From contig CAVWLA010000003.1 of assembly GCA_963755825.1 (NCBI GenBank), positions 992,001-1,056,000 on the forward strand: a DNA stretch of 64,000 nt, in the 5' to 3' direction. Origin of the DNA: DATBQN01 sp963755825 (GTDB taxonomy: Bacteria; Acidobacteriota; Thermoanaerobaculia; Multivoradales; UBA5704). Of this stretch, positions 38,079-48,298 are shown piece after piece (the first letter of the stretch is position 1; each line of letters opens with the position of its first letter). A model generated the notes under the pieces. The model searched no databases and was not told the origin of the DNA. It saw only the letters and a program-made list of their open reading frames with translations. Both the position numbers and the translations under genes were made by a program.

Positions 38079-41000
38079 TCAGAAGGCGCTGGTGTCGGCG
38101 ACGCTCCCCAGGGTGCCGCTCGCATTGTTGTACGTCCTGACGGCGCCGGTCGCGGTGTCGGAGACGGTGAGCGTGTACTCGACCGAGGAGAGCGCGCCGT
38201 AGAAGAGCCAGAACTTTCCGTTGACCGCGCGGCCGTCGAGGACCTTGGTCACCACCTCGACGTTGGCGGGATCGAAGAACCAGAAGTAGCCGGTGTCGCC
38301 GGTGAGCGAGACCGCCGTGCCGGCGCCGGTGTGGCCCTGGAAATCTTTCCACGACGCCGTCACCGCGAAGCGGTCGCCCGCCAAGGCAGAGCGTGCCGGC
38401 CGCCGGCGTGCAGGTCCCCGTCGCCGCGCGCGGATCGGTGCGCATCGAGGTTGGAATCGGAGCCGCCGGCGCGGCGTGCCGGACTTTGGCGAGCGATCGC
38501 GCCGGCGCGCGTTCGGCAGCGCCGAGCGGACCGAAGCCGTCGGTGTCGGCGACGCTCGCGAGCTCGCCCGAGGGGTTGACGTAGCGGCGGGCGAGACCGG
38601 TTTGGACGTCGGTCACGGTGAGCGCGTACTCGACCGTCGAGAGGGCGCCGTAGAAGACCCAGAAGGCCTGGTTCAGGCTGCGGCCATCGAGAACCTTGGT
38701 CACCACCTCGACGTTGGCGGGATCGAAAAACCAGAAGTAGCCGGTGTCGGCGGAGAGAGCCACGGCGGTGCCCTTCCCGGCTCCCCCCTGGAAATCGCGC
38801 CACTCCGCCGTCACCGCAAAGCGGCCGCCGGCGAGGCACAGGTGATCGGCCGCCGGCGCGCAGGTCGCGGGGCCGCCCGAGAGCGGCAGCGACCACAGCT
38901 CGCGGCCGTGCAGCCCGTCGTCGGCGACGAAGTAGAGCCGGTCGCCGACGACCAGCAGATGATCGGGCGACGAGGACGCCTCTTCCGGCGCGATGTCCTG
39001 GACGAGGTGCGTGCCCGCCGCCGTGCCGTCGGTCACCCACAGCTCGTCGCCATGGAACTCGTCGCCGGCGCCGAAGTAGAGCAGGCCGCCGGCCGGCGTC
39101 AGGTCGTGCGGATTCGAGCCGAGGATGCCGGCGAAGAGATCGGCGACGAGGTGGGTGCCGGCGGCGCTGCCGTCGCTCGTCCACAGCTCATCCCCGTGGA
39201 CGCCGTCGTCGACGGTGAAATAGATGCGGTCGCCAACCGCCGCCAGGACATCGCGAAACGAGAGGGCTGGAAACGAGCGGATCGGAACCGTCCCCGCCGG
39301 CGTCCCGTCGGAGCGCCAGAGGGCGACCTGATCCGTGGAGCCTGGCGGCGGCGCAGCGAAGAAATAGAGCGCCGTTCCGGCGGCCGCGAGGGGCGTGGCA
39401 GGAAACGTCTGCACATCGTGGACGAACCGGGTGCCGGCGGCGGTGCCGTCGGTCTTCCACAGCTCGCCCTGCCCGTCGACGAGCGACTGCGCGACGAAGA
39501 AGCTCGCCGCGCCGAGGGTGACGAAACGCGGCACGGGCGGCGGCTGCGGGCCGCGCGAGGGACTGAACGGCCCGCCCAGCCGCTGGGTGCCGGCCGGCGT
39601 CCCGTCCGAGGCGAAGAGAGCGGTCCCTTCGGCGTCTCCGGCGAAGAAGAAGAGGCGAGGGCCGACGGCGGAGAGGGACTCGACCGCGTTGACGGTCTCG
39701 TCGAAGCTCAAGGCGCTCCGTGCGCCGGCGCCATCGGCGCGCCAGATCTCGGTGTGGTTCGCGGTCTGAACGTCCAGCCAGACGGCATCCTGAAAGGCGA
39801 CGAGGTCGCCGACCGAGTCCGGGAAGGGAGCGGGGATCTGCGGATAGCCGGGGACCTGCGCCGTGCCGGCAGACGTGCCATCGGTCCGCCAGATCTCTTC
39901 GCCGCCGTCGCCGGCGCGCAGGAAATAGACCGCACCGCCGGCCGGCGTGAGCGAGCGGTCGGCGGTCGCGTCGTCGTCGGCGCAGCCGGAGCGCGCCGGC
40001 GGACCGCCGATCGGAGACGTCGTCGCCGCCGTCCCGGCGCTGCTCCAGACGTCGCGCGTCGTGCCGTCGCAGGCGGTGAAGAAGAGACGGCCGGCGAGCG
40101 CGGAGAGACGGCTGGGGTCGGACGACGACTCGCCAATGCCGATCTCGCCCACCGGGTGGCTGCCGCCCGCCTTGCCATCGGCGACCCACAGCTCCTTGCC
40201 GTGCACGGCATCCTCCGCCAGGAAGAAGATCCTGCTGCCAACGAGCGACAGGATCTCATCCACCACCGGAGCCTGGCCGGGCGCGAAGTCGGTCAGCCTG
40301 CTGGTCCCCGCGGCGGTGCCGTCGGTCGTCCAGAGATCCGCCGTGTGGCCGTTCTCGCCGGTGCCGAAGATGGCATCGCCAGGAGTCGAGTAGACGACCG
40401 TCTCCTGTGTGCTGCAGGCCCCGGGGCAGAGATCCGCGATCATCGCCGTCCCGGCGACCGTGCCATCGGTCGACCACGGCTCGACGCCGTGCACTCCGTC
40501 GTCGGCGAAGAGCACCGCGCGACCTCCCACGGTCACCATCGAGCCGCCGCCCGACACTGCCGCCGGGAGCTGAACCGGCGGCGAGGCGCCGCCGTCGGTC
40601 GCGAAGAGATGGAAGACCCCTTGCGCGTCGGCCGCCTGGAACACCAGCCGTCCCCCGGCGCTCGCGGTGTTGAAGCTGGTGAAGCCGGCGAGCGCCTGCG
40701 GCGCCGCGAAGTCGCTGATCCGCCGCGTGCCGCTCACCGTGCCGTCCGTCACCCAGAGCTGCAGGCCGTGCACGCCATCGTCGAGCGGCAGATAGGCCTT
40801 GCCGCCGGCGCTCTGGAACGAGCGGTAGGCCGAGTAATAGTCCCGCGGCTGGAAGCGCATCAGCGCCCGCGTGCCGGCCGCGGTGCCGTCGCTTGACCAG
40901 AGCTCGTCGAATTGACCCTGGACCGAGTTGATCCACAGGAAGCGGTCGGCGGCGGCAGCGACCGGATAGAAGTAGGGGACGACCGCTACCCGATGCGTGC

Positions 41001-41688
41001 CGGCGGCGGTGCCGTCGCTCACCCAGAGGTCGAGGCCGAGCGCCTGAGAGCGGTCGTCGGAGACCACGACGAGCTTGCCGCCGATCCGGTGGACCGGGCC
41101 GATCTCGCCGATGTCCGGGCCGCCGAGGATGCGCAGGGTTCCAGCGCGGGTGCCGTCGCTGCGCCAGAGCTCGCAGCGCTTCGCCGCCTCGTCGCCACGG
41201 TCGCAGAGCGAGAAATAGACGGCCTCACCGTCGGCGTAGAGGGCGGGAAACACATAGTCCATCCCCGCCGAGGTCAGCGGATAGGTGCCCGCCCGTGTGC
41301 CATCGGTCCGCCAGACCTGGTGCCATGGCGGCGGGTCGGGCTCGGAGCTCGCCGTGGCGAAGAGCGCGATCTCGCCGTGCGAGCCGACCGGCTGCGGCGA
41401 GGAGTCGCACGGGCCCGGGCAGAGCTCCGCCACCTGACGCGTGCCGAGAGGGGTGCCGTCCGTCCGCCAGAGCTCGAAGCCCGAGCTACCGGACGAGGCG
41501 CTGAAGTAGAGGCGCGAGCCCGCCGTCACCACGGCGATGCTCTGCGGGTTGAAGGCCCCTGCGGCGGGATCGGGCGGCAGCGGATCGATGTCCCGCACCA
41601 TGCTCGCGGGCTGCGCGCCGGCGGCGATCGGTGCGATGGCGATCAGAGAGAGCAGGAGCGCGATGCGCGAGCTGGGCAAACCGTTCAC
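38079..41688 (-). CDS. Secreted ELWxxDGT-repeat protein with two GYFWFFD modules, frameshifted near the end
   Basis: A very large exported protein. The signal peptide (IALLLSLIAIAPIAAGAQP) is followed by about 900 residues of ELWRTDGTxAGT repeats of ~45-50 residues, probably beta-propeller blades, then two C-terminal modules. The first module is intact (DTGYFWFFDPANVEVVTKV). The second is split by one extra A at 38383-38384: this gene reads CCAAGG where its tandem paralogue reads CCAGG. Removing it gives 1,202 residues against 1,203 in the paralogue. As written, translation would leave the frame and end near 38020. GTG start after GGGAGGATCACC. It begins 20 bases after the stop of the upstream paralogue, so one transcript is likely. 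Function unknown; surface or secreted. Confidence 0.85.
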
Positions 41689-41708
41689 GGTGATCCTCCC
41701 TCGTTCGC

Positions 41709-44700
41709 TCAGAAGGCGCCGGTGTCGGCGACGCTCCCCAAGGTGCCGCTCGTGTTGTTGTAGGTCCTGACGGCGCCGGTCGCGGCGTCGGAGACGGTGA
41801 GGGTGTACTCGACCGAGGAGAGCGCACCGTAGAAGAGCCAGAACTTGCCGTTGACCGCGCGGCCGTCGAGGACCTTGGTCACCACCTCGACGTTGGCGGG
41901 ATCGAAGAACCAGAAGTAGCCGGTGTCGCCGGTCAAGGAGACCGCGGTGCCGCTGCCGGTGTGGCCCTGGAAGTCCTTCCACGACGCCGTCACCGCGAAG
42001 CGGTCGCCCACCAGGCAGAGCGTGCCGGCCGCCGGCGCACAGCTCCCCGTCGCCGCGCGCGGATCGGTGCGCATCGAGGTTGGAACCGGAGCCGCCGGCG
42101 CCGAGCGCCGCGTCTCGACGAGCGATCGCGCCGGCGCGGTGTTGGCGGCGTCGGCAGCGCCGAGCGGGCCGAAGCCGTCGGTGTCGGCGACGCTCGCGAG
42201 CTCGCCCGAAGGGTTGACGTAGCGGCGGGCGAGGCCGGTCTCGACGTCGGTCACGGTGAGCGCGTAATCGACCGTCGAGAGGGCGCCGTAGAAGACCCAG
42301 AAGGCCTGATTGAGGCTGCGGCCGTCGAGGACCTTGGTCACCACCTCGACGTTGGCCGGATCGAAGAACCAGAAGTAGCCGGTGTCGGCGGAGAGCGCCA
42401 CGGCGGTGCCCTTGCCGGCGCCGCCCTGGAAGTCGCGCCACTCCGCCGTCACCGCAAAGCGGCCGCCGGCGAGGCACAGGTGGTCGGCCGCCGGCGCGCA
42501 GGTCGCGGGTCCGCCCGCGAGCGGCAGCGACCACAGCTCGCGGCCGTGGAGGCCATCGTCGGCGACGAAATAGAGCCGGTCGCCGACCACCAGCAGATGA
42601 TCGGGGGACGAAGACGCCGCCTCCGGCGCGATGTCCTGGACGAGGTGCGTGCCCGCCGCCGTGCCGTCGGTCACCCACAGCTCGTCGCCATGGAACTCGT
42701 CGCCGGCGCCGAAGTAGAGCAGGCCGCCGGCGGTCGTCAGATCGTGCGGATAGGAGCCGAGCGCGCCGGCGAAGTGGTCGGCGACGAGATGGGTGCCGGC
42801 GGTGGTGCCGTCGCTCGTCCACAGCTCGACCCCGTGAACGCCGTCGTTGACGGTGAAATCGATGCGGTCGCCAACCGCCGTCAGCAGCTCGCGGAACGAG
42901 AGGGTCGGAAACGAGCGGATGGCGACCGTCCCCGCCGGCGTCCCGTCGGAGCGCCAGAGGGCGATCTGATCCGTAGAGCCCGCCGGCGGCGCGTCGAAGA
43001 AATAGAGCGCCTGTCCGGCGGCGACGAGGGGCGTTTCGGGAGAGAGGGCGAGCGGGTGGACGAGCCGGGTTCCGGCGGCGGTGCCGTCGGTCGTCCACAG
43101 CTCGCCGGGCGAGTCGGCGAGCGACTGCGCGACGAAGAAGCTCGCCGAGCCGACGGTGACGAAGCGAGGAGTCGGCAGCGGCCGGTCGGGGTTGCCGGCA
43201 TTGAAAGGTCCGCCGAGCCGCTGGGTGCCGGCCGGCGTCCCGTCCGAGGTGAAGAGAGCGGTCCCTGCGAAGCTCCCGGCGAAGAAGAGGAGCCGGGGCC
43301 CGGCGGCGGAGAGCGACTCGATCGCGGTGACGGTGTCGTCGAAGCTCAAGGCGCTCCGCGCGCCGGCGCCATCGGCGCGCCAGAGCTCGGCGCCTGTCGC
43401 CGTCTGGACGCCGAACCAGACGCTCCCCTGGAAGGCGACGAGCTCGCCGAGCGGGCTCGCGATCGGCGCGCCGGCGACCTGCGCCGTGCCGGCAAGCGTG
43501 CCATCCGTCCGCCACAGCTCGTCGCCGGAGGACCCGGGGTGCAGGAAGTAGACGGCGCCCGCGGCCGGCGTCAGGGAGTGGTCGGCGAAGAGATCCTCGT
43601 CGCTGCATTCGGCGCTCGCCGGGACACCGGCCACGGCCGCTGTCGACGCCGCCGTCCCCGCGCTGCTCCAGACGGTGCGCGCCGTGCCGTCGCAGGCGGT
43701 GAAGAAGAGCCGGCCGCCGAGCGCGGTGAGGCGGCTCGGGTCGGACGACGACTCGCCGATGCCGATCTCGCCCACCGGATGGGTGCCGCCCGGCTTGCCG
43801 TCGCCGACCCACAGCTCCTCGCCGTGGACCGCGTCGGTGGCGAGGAAGAAGACTCTGCCGGCGGTGCCGTCGAGGAACTCGTCGACGACGGGAGCCTGGC
43901 CGGGCGCGAAGTCGGTCAGCCGGCGCGTCCCCGCCGCGGTGCCGTCGGTGCTCCAGAAGTCAGCGTGTTGGCCGAGCTGGCCGGTGACGAAGATGGGGTC
44001 GCCGAAGGTCTGGAAGAGGCGGGACGCGGGCGTGCTGCACGCTCCGGGGCAGAGATCCGCCACCATCGCCGTCCCCGCGGCGGTGCCGTCCGTCGTCCAG
44101 GGCTCGAGCCCGTGCGCTCCATCGTCGGCGAAGAGCAGGGCCCGGCCGCCGACGCTCACCAGCGGGCTGGCGCCGGAGACGGCCGGCGAGAGCTGGACGG
44201 GAGGCGAGGCGCCGCCGTCGGTCGCGAAGAGGTGGTAGAGCCCTCGCGCGTCGGCCGCCTGGAACACCAGCCGCCCGCCGACGCTCGCGGTGTACCGCAC
44301 GTTGAAGGCGGCGACCGTCTGCGGCGCGGCGAAGCCGGTGACCCGCCGCGTGCCGCCGGCCGTGCCGTCGGTTCCCCACACCTGCACGCCGTGGACGCCG
44401 TCGTCGAGCGGCAGATAGACCTTGCCGCCCACCGCCTGATAGGCGAAATCGGCGACGAACGGATCCCGCGGCGCGAAGCGCATCAGCGCCCGGGTGCCGG
44501 CGGCGGTGCCATCGCTCGACCAGAGCTCGTCGAGCTGATCGACGACGGCGTTGATCCAGAGGTAGCGGTCGCCGGCGGGGGCGATGGCGTACTGGAACGG
44601 GACCACCGCGATCTGGTGGCTGCCGGAGGCGGTGCCGTCGCTCACCCAGAGATCGGCGCCGAGCACCAGGGAATCGTCGGTGGTGACGACGAACAGCTTG

Positions 44701-45320
44701 GCTCCCGCCCGGCGAACGTCGAGGATCCTGCCCCCGGCCGCCGGGCCGACGATGCGCCAGGTGCCGGCGACGGTGCCGTCGGTGCGCCAGAGCGCGCAGT
44801 GCTGGGGGGCGCTGCCCGAGAGGCGATCGCAGAGGGGGAAGTACGTCGCCTGGTCGTCCCGAAAGAGCGGCCGAAAGGCAAAATCGAGCCCGTCCGGGGT
44901 CAGCGCATAGGTCCCCGCGCGCGTGCCGTCGGTGCGCCACACCCGGTTCCATTGCAGGGCGTCGGTCTGCTCCGTCCGCGCGGCGAAGAGGACGACGGCA
45001 CCGCGCGCGTCGAACGGCAGCGGGCCCGAGCCGCAGAGGCCGCTGCAGAGGTCCGCCACCTGCCGCGTGCCGAGAGGCGTCCCGTCGGTCCGCCACAGCG
45101 ACGGAGCCGACGTCGAGGTCGAGGCGGTGAAGTAGAGCTCCGGCCCGGCGACGGCCCAGGAGGTGCCGCTCGGATCGAAGGCCGACGCGGTGGGATCGGC
45201 AGGTGTCGCATCGATGTCCCGCACCATGCTCGCGGGCTGGGCGCCGGCGGCGATCGGCGCGATGCCGAGTGCGGCGAGAGACAACAGGAGCGCGATGCGC
45301 GAGCGGGTACAACAGGCCAC
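41709..45320 (-). CDS. Secreted ELWxxDGT-repeat protein with two GYFWFFD modules
   Basis: A 1,203-residue paralogue and operon partner of the protein at 38079. After the signal peptide (IALLLSLAALGIAPIAAGA) come about eighteen repeats of the pattern ELW.TDGT.AGT, which is the NCBI-recognised ELWxxDGT repeat and likely forms stacked beta-propeller blades. An Ala/Pro linker and two ~100-residue modules follow, each with DTGYFWFFDPANVEVVTKVLDG, FWxFYGALSxVxY and a SGxLxSVADTxxF end. The start is GTG with a GGAGGATCAC ribosome site, identical in layout to the paralogue. It is probably exported and may bind a surface or polymer. No catalytic motif was seen. Confidence 0.9.
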   Translation of the reverse strand: MACCTRSRIALLLSLAALGIAPIAAGAQPASMVRDIDATPADPTASAFDPSGTSWAVAGPELYFTASTSTSAPSLWRTDGTPLGTRQVADLCSGLCGSGPLPFDARGAVVLFAARTEQTDALQWNRVWRTDGTRAGTYALTPDGLDFAFRPLFRDDQATYFPLCDRLSGSAPQHCALWRTDGTVAGTWRIVGPAAGGRILDVRRAGAKLFVVTTDDSLVLGADLWVSDGTASGSHQIAVVPFQYAIAPAGDRYLWINAVVDQLDELWSSDGTAAGTRALMRFAPRDPFVADFAYQAVGGKVYLPLDDGVHGVQVWGTDGTAGGTRRVTGFAAPQTVAAFNVRYTASVGGRLVFQAADARGLYHLFATDGGASPPVQLSPAVSGASPLVSVGGRALLFADDGAHGLEPWTTDGTAAGTAMVADLCPGACSTPASRLFQTFGDPIFVTGQLGQHADFWSTDGTAAGTRRLTDFAPGQAPVVDEFLDGTAGRVFFLATDAVHGEELWVGDGKPGGTHPVGEIGIGESSSDPSRLTALGGRLFFTACDGTARTVWSSAGTAASTAAVAGVPASAECSDEDLFADHSLTPAAGAVYFLHPGSSGDELWRTDGTLAGTAQVAGAPIASPLGELVAFQGSVWFGVQTATGAELWRADGAGARSALSFDDTVTAIESLSAAGPRLLFFAGSFAGTALFTSDGTPAGTQRLGGPFNAGNPDRPLPTPRFVTVGSASFFVAQSLADSPGELWTTDGTAAGTRLVHPLALSPETPLVAAGQALYFFDAPPAGSTDQIALWRSDGTPAGTVAIRSFPTLSFRELLTAVGDRIDFTVNDGVHGVELWTSDGTTAGTHLVADHFAGALGSYPHDLTTAGGLLYFGAGDEFHGDELWVTDGTAAGTHLVQDIAPEAASSSPDHLLVVGDRLYFVADDGLHGRELWSLPLAGGPATCAPAADHLCLAGGRFAVTAEWRDFQGGAGKGTAVALSADTGYFWFFDPANVEVVTKVLDGRSLNQAFWVFYGALSTVDYALTVTDVETGLARRYVNPSGELASVADTDGFGPLGAADAANTAPARSLVETRRSAPAAPVPTSMRTDPRAATGSCAPAAGTLCLVGDRFAVTASWKDFQGHTGSGTAVSLTGDTGYFWFFDPANVEVVTKVLDGRAVNGKFWLFYGALSSVEYTLTVSDAATGAVRTYNNTSGTLGSVADTGAF

Positions 45321-45433
45321 GTGATCCTCCGTCGAACGCTCGGTACGATTTACGCGCAGACTAACATGCGCGCCTTCGCCGACCGGCGCGGCGCACAGCG
45401 CGTGCTAGATTCCGCCGCACGAGGAGGTCGCGC

Positions 45434-46870
45434 ATGCCCACCAAGAGCCCGCGGCGCCCGCGGCGCGGCGGCGATCCGCCGGAGGGCTCGCTGCCTCCTC
45501 TGCTGCCGATCGAGCTCCACCCCGCGCCGGCGGACGATCCGTGGCAGGGTTTCGTCCTCAACCGGTTCTTTCGCGGCGCGCTGTCGCCGCTCACCGGCCT
45601 CTTCACCGCGATCCCGCTCGTCATCGCCTGCCTGCTCTTGGCCATCGCCTGGCGGGTCGGCCCGCAGCGGCTGCGCGACACGGCGCACCTCCGCACGCTG
45701 ACGGCGCACACCGATGGCCGCATCGTCGAGAGCTGGCTGGCGCTCGACTGGAACCCCGCTCGCCTGAATTGGGAGCATCACTACTGGCGGCCGCTCGCCA
45801 CCGCCTCGCGCTGCGCCGTCGTCGAGTACGGCGCCGGCGGCGGCGCTCCCCTCCGCCGGGCGTTCTGCGGCCCGCGCGCCGCCTACGGCGACTCCTTCAC
45901 GCTCTTCGACCTGCGGACTCTGGCGCCGGGCGTCCCCTTCGGTTGGGCACGCGACGCCAACGGCTTCGCCGTGCCCGAGATGCGCATGAGCACCGTGGCG
46001 CACGACTGGCTCGCCAGCCACCCCGAGCCCGACCCGATGCCGAACGATCCGCCGACGAAGACGGCGCTCGAGTCGCTGCGCGTCGACCACGATCGGCCGG
46101 TCGATCTCGCGGTGGCCGGCTGGACGGCGCCGGCGGTCACCGTCATCCCGCTCGCCTTCGCCCCCCGCGATCCGCAGAGCGCGCTGCCGGCGGCGTTCGT
46201 CGGCCAGGCGCTGGCCGGGCCGCCGGCGTGGATCTCCCTCGTCGTCTTCCTCTTCTTCTTCGTGCCCGGCATCCTGATCTGGATCGACGTCATGGCCTAC
46301 CTGCTCGCCCGCCTCCTCGGACCGCGGCGGCGCTGGGCGCTGTGGCTCGCGGTGCTCGTGCCGCTCGTTGCGCTGCCGTGGTGGAGCGCGCGGATGCCGC
46401 GCCTCGTCGGCGCCGTCAACGCGCACGCCGGCGCCATCGCGACCGGCCTCGTCGCCGCCCTCGATCCCCTGGAGACGATGGCCGCCGGCGCTCCCGACGC
46501 GGCGCTCTTCGCGCACGGCGAGCGGCTCGCCTGGCACCTCGACGACAGCCTCTACGCCTCGACGCTGGGACGCCTGCGCTTCGCGCCGCCGAATCCGCCG
46601 CCGCGCTCCGCCGCCGCGGCGCTCGCGGCGCTCACAGCGAGCGTCACGGCGCAGGTCGGCGCCCTCGACCCCGTCGCCCGGGAGGCGATCTTCGTCCACC
46701 TGCGCCGGGAGAAAGAGGCCAAGCTCGCCGGCGCCGGGCCGGTCTTCGAGGACGCCGCCCGGCAGGCCGTGCTCGACCCCGGCGCGGCCCCCGCCGTGCG
46801 CACCGCCGCCGCCCGCTTCCTCGTCGCCTGGGGGATCAACCCGCCGAGCGCTCCCGGCGGCACCTCCTGA
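45434..46870 (+). CDS. Membrane protein of unknown function
   Basis: A 478-residue protein with a cytosolic Pro/Arg-rich start and one helix at about 52-72 (LFTAIPLVIACLLLAIAW). A ~190-residue external domain follows, and two or three close helices lie at about 263-320 (WISLVVFLFFFVPGILIWI and WALWLAVLVPLVALPWW). The C-terminal ~150 residues are Ala-rich and helical. The external domain includes RLNWEHHYWRPLA and a Cys pair (SRCAVVEY, RRAFCGP). I do not recognise the family. The ATG follows a GAGGAGG ribosome site. It is divergent from the ELWxxDGT operon, 113 bases apart. Confidence 0.78.
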   Translation: MPTKSPRRPRRGGDPPEGSLPPLLPIELHPAPADDPWQGFVLNRFFRGALSPLTGLFTAIPLVIACLLLAIAWRVGPQRLRDTAHLRTLTAHTDGRIVESWLALDWNPARLNWEHHYWRPLATASRCAVVEYGAGGGAPLRRAFCGPRAAYGDSFTLFDLRTLAPGVPFGWARDANGFAVPEMRMSTVAHDWLASHPEPDPMPNDPPTKTALESLRVDHDRPVDLAVAGWTAPAVTVIPLAFAPRDPQSALPAAFVGQALAGPPAWISLVVFLFFFVPGILIWIDVMAYLLARLLGPRRRWALWLAVLVPLVALPWWSARMPRLVGAVNAHAGAIATGLVAALDPLETMAAGAPDAALFAHGERLAWHLDDSLYASTLGRLRFAPPNPPPRSAAAALAALTASVTAQVGALDPVAREAIFVHLRREKEAKLAGAGPVFEDAARQAVLDPGAAPAVRTAAARFLVAWGINPPSAPGGTS

Positions 46871-46972
46871 AGCCGGCGCCGGCGCGCGCCGCCTGCTATG
46901 CGGCACACCTCGAAGTGATGTAGGTTGCCGCCGATCCCAGCCTCCTTACCCGCCGTCAGCAGAGGAGATCCG

Positions 46973-48220
46973 ATGCCGCACCTGGCGCTCGACACCGGCA
47001 ACACCGGCTTCATGCTTCTCTGCACCAGCCTCGTCATGCTGATGACGCCGGGCCTGGCGTTCTTCTACGGCGGCCTCGTCGGCCGCAAGAACGTCCTCGC
47101 CATCATGATCCAGAGCTTCTTCTCGATGGGCTGGACGACGATGCTGTGGTGGCTGTGCGGCTTCTCGATGTGCTTCAGCGGCGATCTCAAGAGCGGCACC
47201 GATCTCGGCGGCATCATCGGCAACTTCCACTGGGCGTTCCTGCGCGGCATCAGCCTCGACACGCCGTCGCCGGCCAATCCCACCATCCCGCTCTTCGTCT
47301 TCTGCGCCTACCAGATGATGTTCGCCATCATCACCCCGGCGCTCATCACCGGCGCCTTCACCAACCGGGTGTCGTTCAAGGCATACACGCTCTTTCTCAC
47401 CGCCTGGCTCCTCTGCGTCTACTTCCCCTTCGTGCACATGATCTGGGGCGGCGGCCTGATGGCGCAGTGGGGGGTGCTCGACTTCGCCGGCGGCATCGTC
47501 GTCCACAACATCGCGGGGATCGCGGCGCTCGCCTCGGTGCTCTTCGTCGGCCGGCGGCGGGTGGAGGACCGCGAGCCGCACTCGATCCCGCTCGTCGCGC
47601 TCGGCACCGGCCTCCTCTGGTTCGGCTGGTACGGCTTCAACGCCGGCAGCGAGCTGCGCGTCGACTCGGTCACCGCGGTCGCCTTCTTGAACACCGACCT
47701 CGCCGCCAGCTTCGCGGCGATCGCCTGGCTCGCCATCGACTGGCAGGCGGGGAAGAAGCCCCGCTTCCTCGGCCTGTTGACCGGCGCCGTCGCCGGCCTC
47801 GCCACCATCACCCCGGCCGCCGGCTACGTCTCCCCGGCGACCGCCTGCCTGATCGGCCTCATCGCCGGCGCCGTCTGCTTCTACGCCGTGGCGCTCAAGA
47901 ACAGAATGGGCTGGGACGACGCCCTCGACGTCTGGGGCGTCCACGGCGTCGGCGGCTTCCTGGGCATCCTCCTCTGCGGCATCTTCGCCACCACCGCCTT
48001 CAACCCCGCCGGCACCAACGGGCTGCTGCACGGCAACCCGCACTTCTTCCTCGTCGAGGTCGCGGCGGTCGCCATCTCCTCGCTGTGGGCCTTCGGCTTC
48101 ACCCTGGGGATGCTCTGGCTGGTCGACAAGATCACCCCGGTCAAGATCTCCGCCGCGGACGAGGCCGCCGGCCTCGACAGCGCCCTCCACGGCGAGATCG
48201 CCTATCCGGCGCCGCTCTGA
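46973..48220 (+). CDS. amtB: Ammonium transporter
   Basis: A 415-residue Amt-family channel with 11 membrane helices. Family motifs are LVMLMTPGLAFFYGGLVGRKN (residues 23-43), DFAGGIVVHNIAGIAALA near 165, FGWYGFNAGSEL near 220 and the pore histidine segment WGVHGVGGFLG near 322. It conducts ammonia/ammonium across the inner membrane. ATG 46973 has an AGAGGAG ribosome site 6 bases upstream. Amt genes are often paired with glnK; no PII gene follows here, and the next gene is convergent. The frame is complete, and a strong hairpin follows the stop. Confidence 0.95.
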   Translation: MPHLALDTGNTGFMLLCTSLVMLMTPGLAFFYGGLVGRKNVLAIMIQSFFSMGWTTMLWWLCGFSMCFSGDLKSGTDLGGIIGNFHWAFLRGISLDTPSPANPTIPLFVFCAYQMMFAIITPALITGAFTNRVSFKAYTLFLTAWLLCVYFPFVHMIWGGGLMAQWGVLDFAGGIVVHNIAGIAALASVLFVGRRRVEDREPHSIPLVALGTGLLWFGWYGFNAGSELRVDSVTAVAFLNTDLAASFAAIAWLAIDWQAGKKPRFLGLLTGAVAGLATITPAAGYVSPATACLIGLIAGAVCFYAVALKNRMGWDDALDVWGVHGVGGFLGILLCGIFATTAFNPAGTNGLLHGNPHFFLVEVAAVAISSLWAFGFTLGMLWLVDKITPVKISAADEAAGLDSALHGEIAYPAPL

Positions 48221-48241
48221 CGCGGGCGCTCGGGCTGCCCG

Positions 48242-48269
48242 GCCGGCGAGCGGGAGGCCGCTCGCCGGC
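48242..48269. terminator. Perfect 12-bp hairpin between convergent amtB and VOC genes
   Basis: GCCGGCGAGCGG (48242-48253) pairs perfectly with CCGCTCGCCGGC (48258-48269) around a GAGG loop, 21 bases after the amtB stop and 29 bases from the convergent gene's end. It is a likely bidirectional terminator, without a T-tract. Confidence 0.5.
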
Positions 48270-48298
48270 GCATGCCTGCCCTCGATCGCCGCGCGCCC

